From an uncultured Lachnospiraceae bacterium (lineage in GTDB: Bacteria; Bacillota; Clostridia; Lachnospirales; Lachnospiraceae): a stretch of DNA of 64,000 nt. The first letter of the stretch is position 1, and every line of letters starts with the position of its first letter. The notes beneath the pieces were generated by a model. That model saw only the letters and a program-made list of their open reading frames with translations, did no database searches and was not told the DNA's origin. Where the stretch lies: assembly GCA_934293375.1 (NCBI GenBank), contig CAKQYS010000008.1, positions 1 through 64,000 of the forward strand. The letters run 5' to 3'. Positions 42,940 through 51,720 of this stretch are shown here, piece after piece. Both the position numbers and the translations under genes were made by a program.

Positions 42940-43626
42940 ATGAGTTATGGAAAAGAAAAGGGTGAAGTGATGATTGAATCACTGTATTGTATGTTCGCAG
43001 TGATTGTTGTGTTTTTTATGATGTTTGCATTTGGATTTTTCATATATCAACATGTTATATTCGAAATTGTAACAAATGAGGTGGCAGAAGAAATTATCCA
43101 AGTGTATAAGTTTAAAGATGCTAAAAATGATTATGATATTGATTCAAAGGATATAGAAGGCATTAAACATTTTCGGTATGTTTTTGGATCAGGTTCTTAT
43201 AACAGATCCGCAGAAAAGCGAATAAAGGCAATTGCGGTTGACAGATTGAAGGCGACATCATTTGCGGTAGGAGATGATCTGAGCGTTAAGGTGGATTGCG
43301 AGACGGATGGAATAGGAAGAAGACATTATATTGTAACATTAAGCCAGACCTATTCGTATTTCTTAGGGGGATTGTTGAAATATATTGGACAGGATGCAAA
43401 GAGTGAGATAGTTGCATCGACATGTATAGAGAGTATGGATATATCTCATTATATCAATACAGTACGGTTTGGTGGATATCTATGTGATAAGGCATCAGAT
43501 ATAGCGGATACGGTTGGTTTGTCATCAATATGGGATAGTGCGGTCAAGGCTTTAAACACGGTGTCAGAAATGTTTAAAGAGGATGAAACAGGGGCATCAG
43601 GAGGCGGAGGCGCCAATTCTTGGTAA
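42940..43626 (+). CDS. TadE-like pilus assembly protein
   Basis: This 228-residue protein has the N-terminal pseudopilin-like pattern KGEVMIESLYCMFAVIVVFF, with a conserved Glu before a transmembrane helix (about 12-36). An extracytoplasmic domain follows, and it ends in a Gly-rich tail (TGASGGGGANSW). It resembles TadE-type minor pilins, which share the prepilin peptidase. It sits between the WG-repeat and DUF5702 proteins with 18- and 15-nt gaps. Confidence 0.7.
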   Translation: MSYGKEKGEVMIESLYCMFAVIVVFFMMFAFGFFIYQHVIFEIVTNEVAEEIIQVYKFKDAKNDYDIDSKDIEGIKHFRYVFGSGSYNRSAEKRIKAIAVDRLKATSFAVGDDLSVKVDCETDGIGRRHYIVTLSQTYSYFLGGLLKYIGQDAKSEIVASTCIESMDISHYINTVRFGGYLCDKASDIADTVGLSSIWDSAVKALNTVSEMFKEDETGASGGGGANSW

Positions 43627-43641
43627 GTGGGAGGTGTTACA

Positions 43642-46395
43642 ATGAAACGAATAAAAGAGAAACTAATACGAATGAGGAGACGGTTTCGACATAACAAATA
43701 CATCAATGGAACCAAGGGAGTTGTGTCAATATTTCTTGCGATTTTAATGACCCCATTATTATCGCTTTCTCTTTTGATTGTGGAGACAGCCAGATACCAA
43801 CATGCTTTGCAGGCGGTGGAGGAGGCTGCAGATCTGGCTGCTAATTCCACGCTGGCGACGATGGATTCCTATCTGAATGAACGATTTGGCCTTTTGTCGA
43901 TTGATCAGGAAGAAGATGTAGGCACACAGTTCGATAAATATATGAAAGCAGATGCATCGGCTATTGGCAATCATGCGACCTATACTAGTGGATCTATTTC
44001 GGGCAAATATGCCCTTTCGGATTTAGATATTTTAAAGCAGCAAATTGCAGAATTAGGTGAATTAACTGTACCAATTGAGACTGTATATAAGGGCTTTGAT
44101 GTAGAGGGCTTTTTAGATAAGCTTTCAGAGATCACCAAATTTATGGAGAATCTGAAGGAGAATATAGGGAAAGTGCAGACTGCGGCTGAGATATTAGAAG
44201 ATGTAACCACATTGATCAGTGCGGCTAAAGATGTGAAGGGCGATTGTGAGACTTATAATACGAAGCTGCAGGCTTACAAGGATGCGTATTCAGATTTAGA
44301 GAAAGAGATTTATACAACAGATGATTCGGATGAGGACTATATTGCTGTATTGAAAAAGGCAATTTCTGAATTGCCGGCAGATGCTGCAGAGGATGCGGAA
44401 TATGATGTGCAGACGGTAAAGGATGCATATAAGGATGTTAGTGAAGATGTTACAAATTACAAAAAAGCGGCAGGAGAGTTGAAGAGTGCTATTGAGAAGC
44501 TGCAAGAAGATGTAGATGCATTATCAAAGGCACCGGATATCCTGGATAAAGTGAATTCTTTGCAAAGCGGTGATGCTTTTGGGGAAGGCATTAGTGTACT
44601 TTTGGATGTAGTAAGAGAACCTTTAACACAGTTGGCGTCATCACTTGCCAATGTGACAAAAGAAGGTATGCAGCCGGCGATCAATGCATTGGAGGCACAG
44701 GTTATAGAATTAGGGAAAATAGACAACAAAACGATCAAGCAGGATTGGACCAACACTACCGTAAAACAGAAGTATGGACCGGTGGCAGCCGGTGAATTAA
44801 CGGCGGTAGGCGTGTTGAAGGATGCTGTGTCAAATTTTGTTACAGTAATTGATTCCGCAGAAGTGGATATGGGTGTTGACGGTGGCATGGGAGATTTTGT
44901 TGACATCTGTACATCCCTCTTTAAAGTACAGGGTATATATGATGAAGCGTTGAGTGCAAATGTAAGTGATGCAAGTATGTATTCCCATGTAGATATGGGT
45001 TTGGATGCCAAAGTCACAATGGAATTTGTTGAATCAATTTCCAGTTTTACAAAAGCATGCGAGGATTTTGTTGATAATATCGGGAATGGAATATTAGGAT
45101 TAGTAGCAGCGGCAAAGGCTGTATATAATCTTGTAAAAGCTGCAGTTACATTTGTGGGCATATTAATTACAACGATATCACAGACTTTGGTAATGCTGAT
45201 AGATCTGGTAAGTGATATGGTGACAGCCGGAGGCGTCGGTGCTGCAGCAAGGGATTTTTATGACCGTATGATCGTGTATGGATATGGCATATATAATATG
45301 CCGAATCGAACTACAGTAGAGGAAAGTGGAATATATGGATATGATTTTGGTGATGTTTATACATTAGGCAGTAAAACCTCAGGTTATGTACGAAAGGGCA
45401 GTTCGGAATCCATATCCGAATTGTCAGCAATTAATCCGGATGCTGGAAGTGACAGTATGTTCTTTGGTGCTGAGGGAGAATACTTATTAGCTGGATCCAA
45501 TTCTGAGAAATATAATCAGGCAATTACCTTTGTGGAGCTGTTTGTATTGCGAGTGCTTTTAGATATGCCGGCGGCATTTACGGATGCGGAATTCCAGGAA
45601 ATAGCATCTTGTGCGGGACCGTTTTTCTGGGTAGTGGATCTGTTGGGAGGATTAGCTGAAGGATTTACAGACACGCTGATTCTGGCAAATAAGGGAAGTG
45701 AACCTCTAATTAAGATGAAGCTGTATTTTACCCCATCAGGGATCAAGAATCTGCTAGAGGATCTTTGGGGAATCCTTGAATTTGATACGAACTTAAAGGA
45801 TAAAATTGAGGATTTCGCAGATGGTGATGATAAAGACAGCGGCTCGGGAAGCGGCTCAGGTGGATCAGGAAGTGAATCCGGTGGCTCGGGAAGCGGCTCT
45901 GGCGGCTCAGGAAGTGAATCCGGTGGTTCGGGAAGCGGCTCAGGTAGTTCAGGAAGTGGCTCCGGTGGCTCGGGAAGCGGCTCTGGCGGCTCAGGAAGTG
46001 GGTCCGGTGGTTCAGGCAGCGGATCCGGCGGCTCAGGAAGTGGCTCCGGCGGCTCAGGAAGTGGCTCTGGCGGCTCAGGCAGCGGAACCGGCGATGCAGG
46101 TGGTGCAGAGGAATCAGATGACGGTAATGGCTTCTTATCCGTATCGTATACGGAACATCTGCTGTTAATGATATTAATGCGAGTTACAGATGATACTTAT
46201 ATTGAGCGCATTAGAAATATTGTGCAGATGGAAACAGCGACAAACTACAAAGAATATACATTTGATCTGGATGAGGCTTATACATATTTTAAGGCGGATA
46301 TTACATATAAGATCAATCCGATGCTGCCGGTTGATAATATATCAGATAATACAAAGTTGTTGACATTTACAACAAGTCAATATGTAGGATATTAG
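43642..46395 (+). CDS. TadG-like large envelope protein with Gly-Ser tract (DUF5702-like)
   Basis: This is a 917-residue envelope protein. A basic start (MKRIKEKLIRMRRRFRHNK) precedes GTKGVVSIFLAILMTPLLS, the membrane segment typical of TadG/DUF5702 proteins. Long helical, coiled-coil-like regions follow (about 130-300), then a second hydrophobic patch (about 490-540). A Gly-Ser tract (about 733-817) precedes a final folded domain. GGGAGGTG lies 5 nt before ATG 43642. TadG-like proteins are thought to anchor or guide the pilus outside the membrane. The Gly-Ser tract is likely a flexible spacer through the wall. Confidence 0.7.
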   Translation: MKRIKEKLIRMRRRFRHNKYINGTKGVVSIFLAILMTPLLSLSLLIVETARYQHALQAVEEAADLAANSTLATMDSYLNERFGLLSIDQEEDVGTQFDKYMKADASAIGNHATYTSGSISGKYALSDLDILKQQIAELGELTVPIETVYKGFDVEGFLDKLSEITKFMENLKENIGKVQTAAEILEDVTTLISAAKDVKGDCETYNTKLQAYKDAYSDLEKEIYTTDDSDEDYIAVLKKAISELPADAAEDAEYDVQTVKDAYKDVSEDVTNYKKAAGELKSAIEKLQEDVDALSKAPDILDKVNSLQSGDAFGEGISVLLDVVREPLTQLASSLANVTKEGMQPAINALEAQVIELGKIDNKTIKQDWTNTTVKQKYGPVAAGELTAVGVLKDAVSNFVTVIDSAEVDMGVDGGMGDFVDICTSLFKVQGIYDEALSANVSDASMYSHVDMGLDAKVTMEFVESISSFTKACEDFVDNIGNGILGLVAAAKAVYNLVKAAVTFVGILITTISQTLVMLIDLVSDMVTAGGVGAAARDFYDRMIVYGYGIYNMPNRTTVEESGIYGYDFGDVYTLGSKTSGYVRKGSSESISELSAINPDAGSDSMFFGAEGEYLLAGSNSEKYNQAITFVELFVLRVLLDMPAAFTDAEFQEIASCAGPFFWVVDLLGGLAEGFTDTLILANKGSEPLIKMKLYFTPSGIKNLLEDLWGILEFDTNLKDKIEDFADGDDKDSGSGSGSGGSGSESGGSGSGSGGSGSESGGSGSGSGSSGSGSGGSGSGSGGSGSGSGGSGSGSGGSGSGSGGSGSGSGGSGSGTGDAGGAEESDDGNGFLSVSYTEHLLLMILMRVTDDTYIERIRNIVQMETATNYKEYTFDLDEAYTYFKADITYKINPMLPVDNISDNTKLLTFTTSQYVGY
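45838..46092 (+). repeat. Tandem Gly-Ser coding repeat
   Basis: About 255 bp of imperfect repeats are built from GGCTCAGGAAGTGGCTC-like units encoding GSGSGSGGS patterns, with occasional Glu. All steps are multiples of 3 bp, so length changes by slippage would stay in frame and alter linker length only. Confidence 0.85.
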
Positions 46396-46406
46396 GAGGC
46401 GTTGTG

Positions 46407-46961
46407 ATGAAAGAGAATCAAACAGACAGAGGTTCCATAACATTAGAGACTGCCATTGCGCTACCTATATTTATTTTTCTGATGCTATTTATATTTGGCC
46501 TGCTGTCATTAGTCCGTGCGGAGAATAAAATGACGCATGTATTTGTGCAGGCTTCTAAAAGCTTGGCATTAGATGCATATGCTTTAGAAGCTGTTGATAC
46601 CAGTGATGTATTTTCTGTTTCGCTGCCGAGTACTGTTTCGGATGTCATAAAGACCATTTGGGTAAAACATGCTGATCAAAAGTTTACATCAGAAAAAAAA
46701 TGGTATGAAGGCGAAGTAGACACATCTGTGATCAAGACGCGTTTTACAAGCTATATGGCAAATGGAAACAAGGCAGATGCAGAGGATATTTTAAAATCCA
46801 TTGGTATAGAGAATGGATTGAGTGGTATTACTTTTGAAGCAACGGCTGATGGAGATGATGTTACGATTACGATGAAGTACAATTTGAAATTTTGGCTGGA
46901 TGGGTTTGGAACAAAGAGTATACCTATAAAGAAAAGTGTAACAGTACGATTATGGAAATAA
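46407..46961 (+). CDS. TadE/TadF-like minor pilin
   Basis: This 184-residue protein has the pseudopilin start RGSITLETAIALPIFIFLML, with Glu before a transmembrane helix (about 14-37). An extracytoplasmic domain ends in a basic KKSVTVRLWK. It is the third TadE/F/G-like protein of the locus and would be processed or inserted like a minor pilin. ATG 46407 has AGGAGG 7 nt upstream. It lies 11 nt after the large envelope protein gene. Confidence 0.72.
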   Translation: MKENQTDRGSITLETAIALPIFIFLMLFIFGLLSLVRAENKMTHVFVQASKSLALDAYALEAVDTSDVFSVSLPSTVSDVIKTIWVKHADQKFTSEKKWYEGEVDTSVIKTRFTSYMANGNKADAEDILKSIGIENGLSGITFEATADGDDVTITMKYNLKFWLDGFGTKSIPIKKSVTVRLWK

Positions 46962-46974
46962 AATATGAGGCAGG

Positions 46975-48540
46975 ATGGTACAGGATATGAAGAATTTATA
47001 TAGTGAAAATCAGGGTACAAATACATATTTGGTATATGCGGTAACACAGGATGACGAATTGGACACATTAAGTCTTGGAATGATGACAAACAATTCTATT
47101 CCGGGCTTGGCGGAGACAGTATATACACAGATGAATGATCAGAAATATATAAAGTATAATATATCTTCTAAAATATCGGCAAAACAATTCTTACAGGGCG
47201 AAGTGACAAGAAAAAGATTGTTAGGTGTATTTGCAAGTGTCATTGATGCGTATTTATCGGCAGAGGATTATATGATTCTGCCGGAGTCGTTAATGTTGGA
47301 CTTAGATTATATTTATGTTGATGTTTCAACGAACGAGGCGGTAATGATTTGTATGCCATTGCTATCTTCGGATAATACTGGTGTAGATCTGAAGAGTTTC
47401 TTCAGAGAAATTATGTTTAATACCAAGTTTGATCAGAGAGAAAATTGTGATTATGTGGCAAGAATTATCAATTATTTGAACGGTTCACCGGTATTTGCGA
47501 TAGATCAGTTCAAAAAGGTTTTAACAGAGTGCAATGCAGATATAACGCAGAATCAGCCGAATATTGCAAAGCAGGAGATCGCTGCAACACAGCCTGTGAT
47601 CGTAAATAAGCCGACGCCGTCAGATATGGAGGCACAGAAGCCGGTGCAGCCGACGGTAGCTCCTAACACGGTAATGAGCAATCATCAGGACTCTATGATT
47701 CAACCGGTTGTGCATACGAATACAAATGTGAATGTTGCAAAAACAAAACCGCAAGTGGTGAATCCTGCAAAATCTACTAAACAGAATGTAGCACCCCCAA
47801 CGAATAATGGAAGCAATGCCGGTGCTTCAGATGGTGGGCAGGATATTTCATTATTTTATTTATTGCAGCATTACAATAAGGATAATGCTGCAGCGTATAA
47901 GGCGCAGAAGGCCGCAAAGAAAGAGGGAAAGGCATCAACGGATCAGGCGATCCAGACACCTCCAACGCAGAGTAGTCCGGCTCCAAAAGCCAACTTGGGT
48001 TTTGCGATTCCGGGTCAGGTACAAATGCCGTCCGGTCAGCCAAAGCAGGCTGCAGCAACAGTGGCACCATCTGCGAATGTTTTGCAGAATGCAGTTCCGG
48101 TACAAAACACACAGCCGGCACAGAATCAACCCTCAATTTCCACCAAGCCTGCCAACTTCGGAAACACAACGGTATTGAATACACCGCAATCCAATGCTAC
48201 CACCGTGCTTGATCCGTCCGTGATACCGGGCATGAGTGCGGTACAGAAGCCGTATTTGATCCGAAAGAAGAATAATGAGACAATCCCGATTGACAAGAAT
48301 GATTTCCGGCTTGGTAAGGAGCGGAGTTTTGTGGATTATTTTATCGGGGATAATACGGCGATCAGTAGAAGTCATGCGTGTATTGTCTGCCGGGATCATG
48401 AATACTATGTAATGGATACGAACTCAACAAATCATACATTTGTAAACGACATTATGATACAGAGTAATGTGGAGACTAAGCTGGAAAGTGGAGCAAAGAT
48501 CCGGCTGGCAGATGAGGAATTTGAGTTTAAGATGATGTAG
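46975..48540 (+). CDS. FHA domain protein with N-terminal DUF6382-like domain
   Basis: This is a 521-residue cytoplasmic protein. The N-terminal domain (about 1-180) resembles DUF6382, often paired with FHA. A long Pro/Gln/Asn/Ala-rich linker (about 190-410) carries two TTVL motifs (T398, T409). The C-terminal FHA domain (about 428-521) has RLGKERSFVDYFIGDN, AISRSHACI and DTNSTNHTFVND, covering the Arg, Ser, His and Asn residues that read phosphothreonine. It lies between the pilus proteins and a phosphatase-kinase pair. The exact start (46975 or 46987) is uncertain. It probably links kinase signals to the pilus. Confidence 0.8.
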   Translation: MVQDMKNLYSENQGTNTYLVYAVTQDDELDTLSLGMMTNNSIPGLAETVYTQMNDQKYIKYNISSKISAKQFLQGEVTRKRLLGVFASVIDAYLSAEDYMILPESLMLDLDYIYVDVSTNEAVMICMPLLSSDNTGVDLKSFFREIMFNTKFDQRENCDYVARIINYLNGSPVFAIDQFKKVLTECNADITQNQPNIAKQEIAATQPVIVNKPTPSDMEAQKPVQPTVAPNTVMSNHQDSMIQPVVHTNTNVNVAKTKPQVVNPAKSTKQNVAPPTNNGSNAGASDGGQDISLFYLLQHYNKDNAAAYKAQKAAKKEGKASTDQAIQTPPTQSSPAPKANLGFAIPGQVQMPSGQPKQAAATVAPSANVLQNAVPVQNTQPAQNQPSISTKPANFGNTTVLNTPQSNATTVLDPSVIPGMSAVQKPYLIRKKNNETIPIDKNDFRLGKERSFVDYFIGDNTAISRSHACIVCRDHEYYVMDTNSTNHTFVNDIMIQSNVETKLESGAKIRLADEEFEFKMM

Positions 48541-48589
48541 GCGAGCGGGGTTCGGAAAACATACGCAAATATGAAATGAGGGCATGAGG

Positions 48590-49357
48590 ATGAATTACAT
48601 AGTGGCTGCGGCTACCGATATTGGTAATACAAAAGAAACAAATCAGGATTGTTATAGTGTCAAAGTATTTCATACCCCACAGGGAAAAATGACATTTGCA
48701 ATTCTATGTGATGGTATGGGAGGCCTTGAAAAGGGAGAATTGGCAAGTGCTTCATTGGTACACGCATTTAATAAATGGACGGAGGAAAGACTTCCGGTTT
48801 TGTCGAATGCACCGATTCAGGATGCAGATATTAGAAAAGACTGGGTCGATATTGCGACGCAGTATAATGAGAAGATCAAGATGTACGGTAAGAGTTGTGC
48901 GATCCATTTAGGCACAACTCTTACTGCTATGTTATTAACAGAAACCAGATATTACATCATAAATGTCGGCGATACACGGGCATATGAGATCAGCAATCAT
49001 GTAGATGTGATCACAAGTGATCAGACAGTAGTTGCCCGTGAGGTAGCAATGGGAAATCTGACAGAGGAAGAGGCAAAGCTGGATCCAAGACGGAGCGTTT
49101 TGCTGCAGTGTGTGGGAGCGTCCGATACGATATATCCTGATATGTTTTATGGTGCGACGAAACAAAATGCGGTGTATATGCTGTGTAGTGATGGATTCCG
49201 GCATGAGGTAACAGAACAGGAGATCTATCAATATCTGAATCCGGGTGTGATGACAGAATTTGATGCAATGCAGACGAATATGAAGAGTCTGATAGAGTTG
49301 AATAAACAAAGGCAGGAAACAGATAACATTACAGTAGTTACAATAAGAACCTTTTAA
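48590..49357 (+). CDS. PP2C-family serine/threonine phosphatase
   Basis: This 255-residue PPM/PP2C phosphatase has the metal-binding motifs in order: TDIGNTKETNQD, ILCDGMGG, NVGDTRAY, LCSDGF and DNITVV. It would reverse phosphorylation by the kinase encoded next. ATG 48590 is favoured by AGGG 8 nt upstream, although ATG 48584 is in frame. It starts about 50 nt after the FHA gene and ends 18 nt before the kinase gene. Confidence 0.9.
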   Translation: MNYIVAAATDIGNTKETNQDCYSVKVFHTPQGKMTFAILCDGMGGLEKGELASASLVHAFNKWTEERLPVLSNAPIQDADIRKDWVDIATQYNEKIKMYGKSCAIHLGTTLTAMLLTETRYYIINVGDTRAYEISNHVDVITSDQTVVAREVAMGNLTEEEAKLDPRRSVLLQCVGASDTIYPDMFYGATKQNAVYMLCSDGFRHEVTEQEIYQYLNPGVMTEFDAMQTNMKSLIELNKQRQETDNITVVTIRTF

Positions 49358-49375
49358 TGGACCGGAGGATATGAA

Positions 49376-51085
49376 ATGCTTGAAATAGGAAGCCTGATAG
49401 ACGGAAAGTATAAAATATTAAGTGAAATCGGCCATGGCGGAATGAGTGTAGTGTACATGGCAATTAACGAAAAGGCGAATAAGACATGGGCTATTAAAGA
49501 GGTCCGCAAGGATGGCGTGCTGGATTTTGAGGCGGTCAAACAGGGCTTGATCGTTGAGACGGATATGCTTAAGAAATTGAAGCACCCATATTTACCAAGC
49601 ATTGTCGATGTCATTGAGGATGATCAGGTATTTTTGATCGTAATGGACTACATAGAGGGTAATGCACTCAGTACAACTCTGGAAGAGTATGGCGCTCAGC
49701 CACAGGAACAGGTGATCGAATGGGCGAAACAGATTTGTGATGTGCTGGGGTATTTGCATTCAAGGACGCCCGCGATCATATATCGGGATATGAAGCCTGC
49801 AAATGTAATGCTGAAGCCGGATGGTAATATTACATTGATCGATTTCGGTACTGCAAGAGAATTTAAGGAACGAAACCTTGCAGATACTACCTGTCTGGGA
49901 ACAGTAGGATATGCTGCCCCGGAGCAGTTTGGTGGAATGGGACAGACAGATGCCAGAACAGATATATACTGTCTGGGTGCGACCTTATATCATTTGGTGA
50001 CAGGATGCAATCCGAGTGAGCCGCCATATGAAATGAAGCCGATCCGGGAGATCAATCCGGCATTATCAAGTGGATTAGAGAAGATTATTCTGAAATGTAC
50101 ACAGAGAAATCCGGATGACAGATATCAGTCTGCAGCGGAAGTGATGTATGCTCTGGAACATTTTGAAGAGATAGATGATAAACATAAGAAAAAACAGCAG
50201 AGAAAGTTTGCGTTGTTTGCTGCGATGCTGGCACTGTCTGTTGGATGTGTTGGTACAGGACTTGGAATGCGTGTGGCAGCCCAAAAGAAAGCGACAGATA
50301 CCTATGCTGTGCAGCTGGATGAAGCGAAGCAGACATCGGATTATGATACGAAAGTCAAGATCTATGAAGAGTGTATTGCAATCCCGAATAAAGGGGGAGA
50401 TGAATCGGCATATTTGGAGCTGATACAGGCATATAAGGATAATGATGCAGTGTTTACTGTGGAGGAGGCGAATCAGCTGGAGAAGCTGATCAAGTCGAAT
50501 CGGTCAGCCTTAGAAAAGAATATGGATGGATACATTCAGATCTGTTTTGAGACCGGAAAACTGTTCTGGTATTACTATGATTATGGTGAAGGTAATCAGC
50601 TGACGCGTGCCAAGAGTGCGCTGGAGTGGTTTCAGCTGGTACTTGCAAATGCACCGGAGGATTATGAGAATCTGGGTATGGCAAAGGTTTATGCGGGTAT
50701 CGGTGAGTTTTACCGGGATATTCAGACCAGTATTGTGGAGGCGGATGATAAAGGAAAGTATGCACCATTGTTCGCGAATATTCAGGAGTTGATGAATACG
50801 GTCGCAACAAATGAGCAGGAGAGTGAAGTCGTTCGTCTGGAGATGCTGGAACTTGCCAGAAGTGCAATGCAGCAGTATGCAACGAAGTTCAAGCTGGACG
50901 GCATTACGAAGGATCAGATCATGGATATGTATTCACAGGTGGAAAAGCTATTAAATGCAATTTCGGTTCCGCAGGATGATGCATCGGATCCGCGGACGAT
51001 TAAGAAACAGGCATCCATGTCATTATTAGAAGATACAAAAAATGCTATCGAATTAGCATATCAGACAAGTGGGGAGGGAGAATAA
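49376..51085 (+). CDS. Transmembrane serine/threonine protein kinase
   Basis: This 569-residue Hanks-type (PknB-like) kinase has the Gly loop EIGHGGMSVVY (about 17-27), ATP lysine K41 in AIKEV, catalytic D138 in YRDMKPANV (YRD instead of HRD), DFG at D156, and the activation segment ending GTVGYAAPEQF. A transmembrane helix (about 278-298) leads to an extracellular helical, TPR-like domain (about 300-569) rather than PASTA repeats. That part may sense the pilus or the wall. It would phosphorylate Thr residues, possibly the TTVL motifs in its neighbours. Confidence 0.92.
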   Translation: MLEIGSLIDGKYKILSEIGHGGMSVVYMAINEKANKTWAIKEVRKDGVLDFEAVKQGLIVETDMLKKLKHPYLPSIVDVIEDDQVFLIVMDYIEGNALSTTLEEYGAQPQEQVIEWAKQICDVLGYLHSRTPAIIYRDMKPANVMLKPDGNITLIDFGTAREFKERNLADTTCLGTVGYAAPEQFGGMGQTDARTDIYCLGATLYHLVTGCNPSEPPYEMKPIREINPALSSGLEKIILKCTQRNPDDRYQSAAEVMYALEHFEEIDDKHKKKQQRKFALFAAMLALSVGCVGTGLGMRVAAQKKATDTYAVQLDEAKQTSDYDTKVKIYEECIAIPNKGGDESAYLELIQAYKDNDAVFTVEEANQLEKLIKSNRSALEKNMDGYIQICFETGKLFWYYYDYGEGNQLTRAKSALEWFQLVLANAPEDYENLGMAKVYAGIGEFYRDIQTSIVEADDKGKYAPLFANIQELMNTVATNEQESEVVRLEMLELARSAMQQYATKFKLDGITKDQIMDMYSQVEKLLNAISVPQDDASDPRTIKKQASMSLLEDTKNAIELAYQTSGEGE

Positions 51086-51086
51086 A

Positions 51087-51671
51087 ATGTCAGTACAAAT
51101 GTTACAAACAGGCTCCCTGATATGTTTTGGGTTAGCGGCGTTGTTCCTGGTGATTGCCGTCATATTGTTTATCGTGTTTGATGTACCGGCGTTGTTTGGA
51201 GAACTTACAGGTGCAACACAGCGCAAGGCAATCGAGGATATCCGGTCACAGAATGAACAGACCGGCAGTCTGAATACAAAGAAAAAACAGAATGCCGATG
51301 CTTCCCACAAGAAAAAGCATCAGCCGGCTACGCAGGTCGGAGGAACAGCAAAGTTGTCCACCGCACAGCTGAATGCAGCCTCTTCGGCAACGACGGTTCT
51401 GCAGGATGCCAATGCAACAACCGTATTGTCTGATGCAGGCGCAACAACCGTTTTGACAAATGATAACAATGCGACGACAGTGTTGAGCAGTTCCGTTCAG
51501 CCGGGCAATATACTGAATCAGGTTTCAGGACATGCACCGAAATTAAGCAGACCGGATAGTGAGACAACCGTGTTGGGATCACAGAATCAGGTAGAAGCAC
51601 CTGCCTCGGAAGAGGGATTTGGTGAGGAGATTTCGTTTGAGTTTGCAAGCAGCATGGAGATCATAGAATAG
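51087..51671 (+). CDS. Small membrane protein with five TTVL repeats
   Basis: This 194-residue protein was not recognised by family. It has one transmembrane helix (about 9-33), then a disordered Lys/Asn/Thr-rich cytoplasmic region with five TTVL motifs at T102, T111, T120, T130 and T160. Four are spaced 9-10 residues apart. The same motif occurs twice in the FHA protein of this operon. FHA domains read pThr-x-x-(Asp/Ile/Leu), so these are plausible kinase targets and FHA docking sites. The start follows the kinase stop by 1 nt with GGAGGGAG upstream. Confidence 0.65.
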   Translation: MSVQMLQTGSLICFGLAALFLVIAVILFIVFDVPALFGELTGATQRKAIEDIRSQNEQTGSLNTKKKQNADASHKKKHQPATQVGGTAKLSTAQLNAASSATTVLQDANATTVLSDAGATTVLTNDNNATTVLSSSVQPGNILNQVSGHAPKLSRPDSETTVLGSQNQVEAPASEEGFGEEISFEFASSMEIIE

Positions 51672-51720
51672 GAGATGATGTGGATGAGGAGTAAATGGAA
51701 GAGAATATTTGCAAGTGTAA
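51625..51720 (+). repeat. 5' duplication unit, first copy
   Basis: This 96-bp segment matches 53564-53659 with two mismatches. It spans the last codons of the TTVL protein, the intergenic region and the start of the first BspA-like gene. Confidence 0.85.

Noticed and set aside
44457..45161. 234-codon open frame on the minus strand
   Set aside because: It lies wholly inside the TadG-like envelope protein gene, has no promoter or ribosome-binding site, and has a Ser/Pro/Thr-rich composition typical of an antisense shadow.
45806..46168. Open frame on the plus strand inside the Gly-Ser tract, rich in Gln/Ala/Val
   Set aside because: It is the +1 reading of the Gly-Ser repeats. It has no ribosome-binding site and the repeat composition explains its length.
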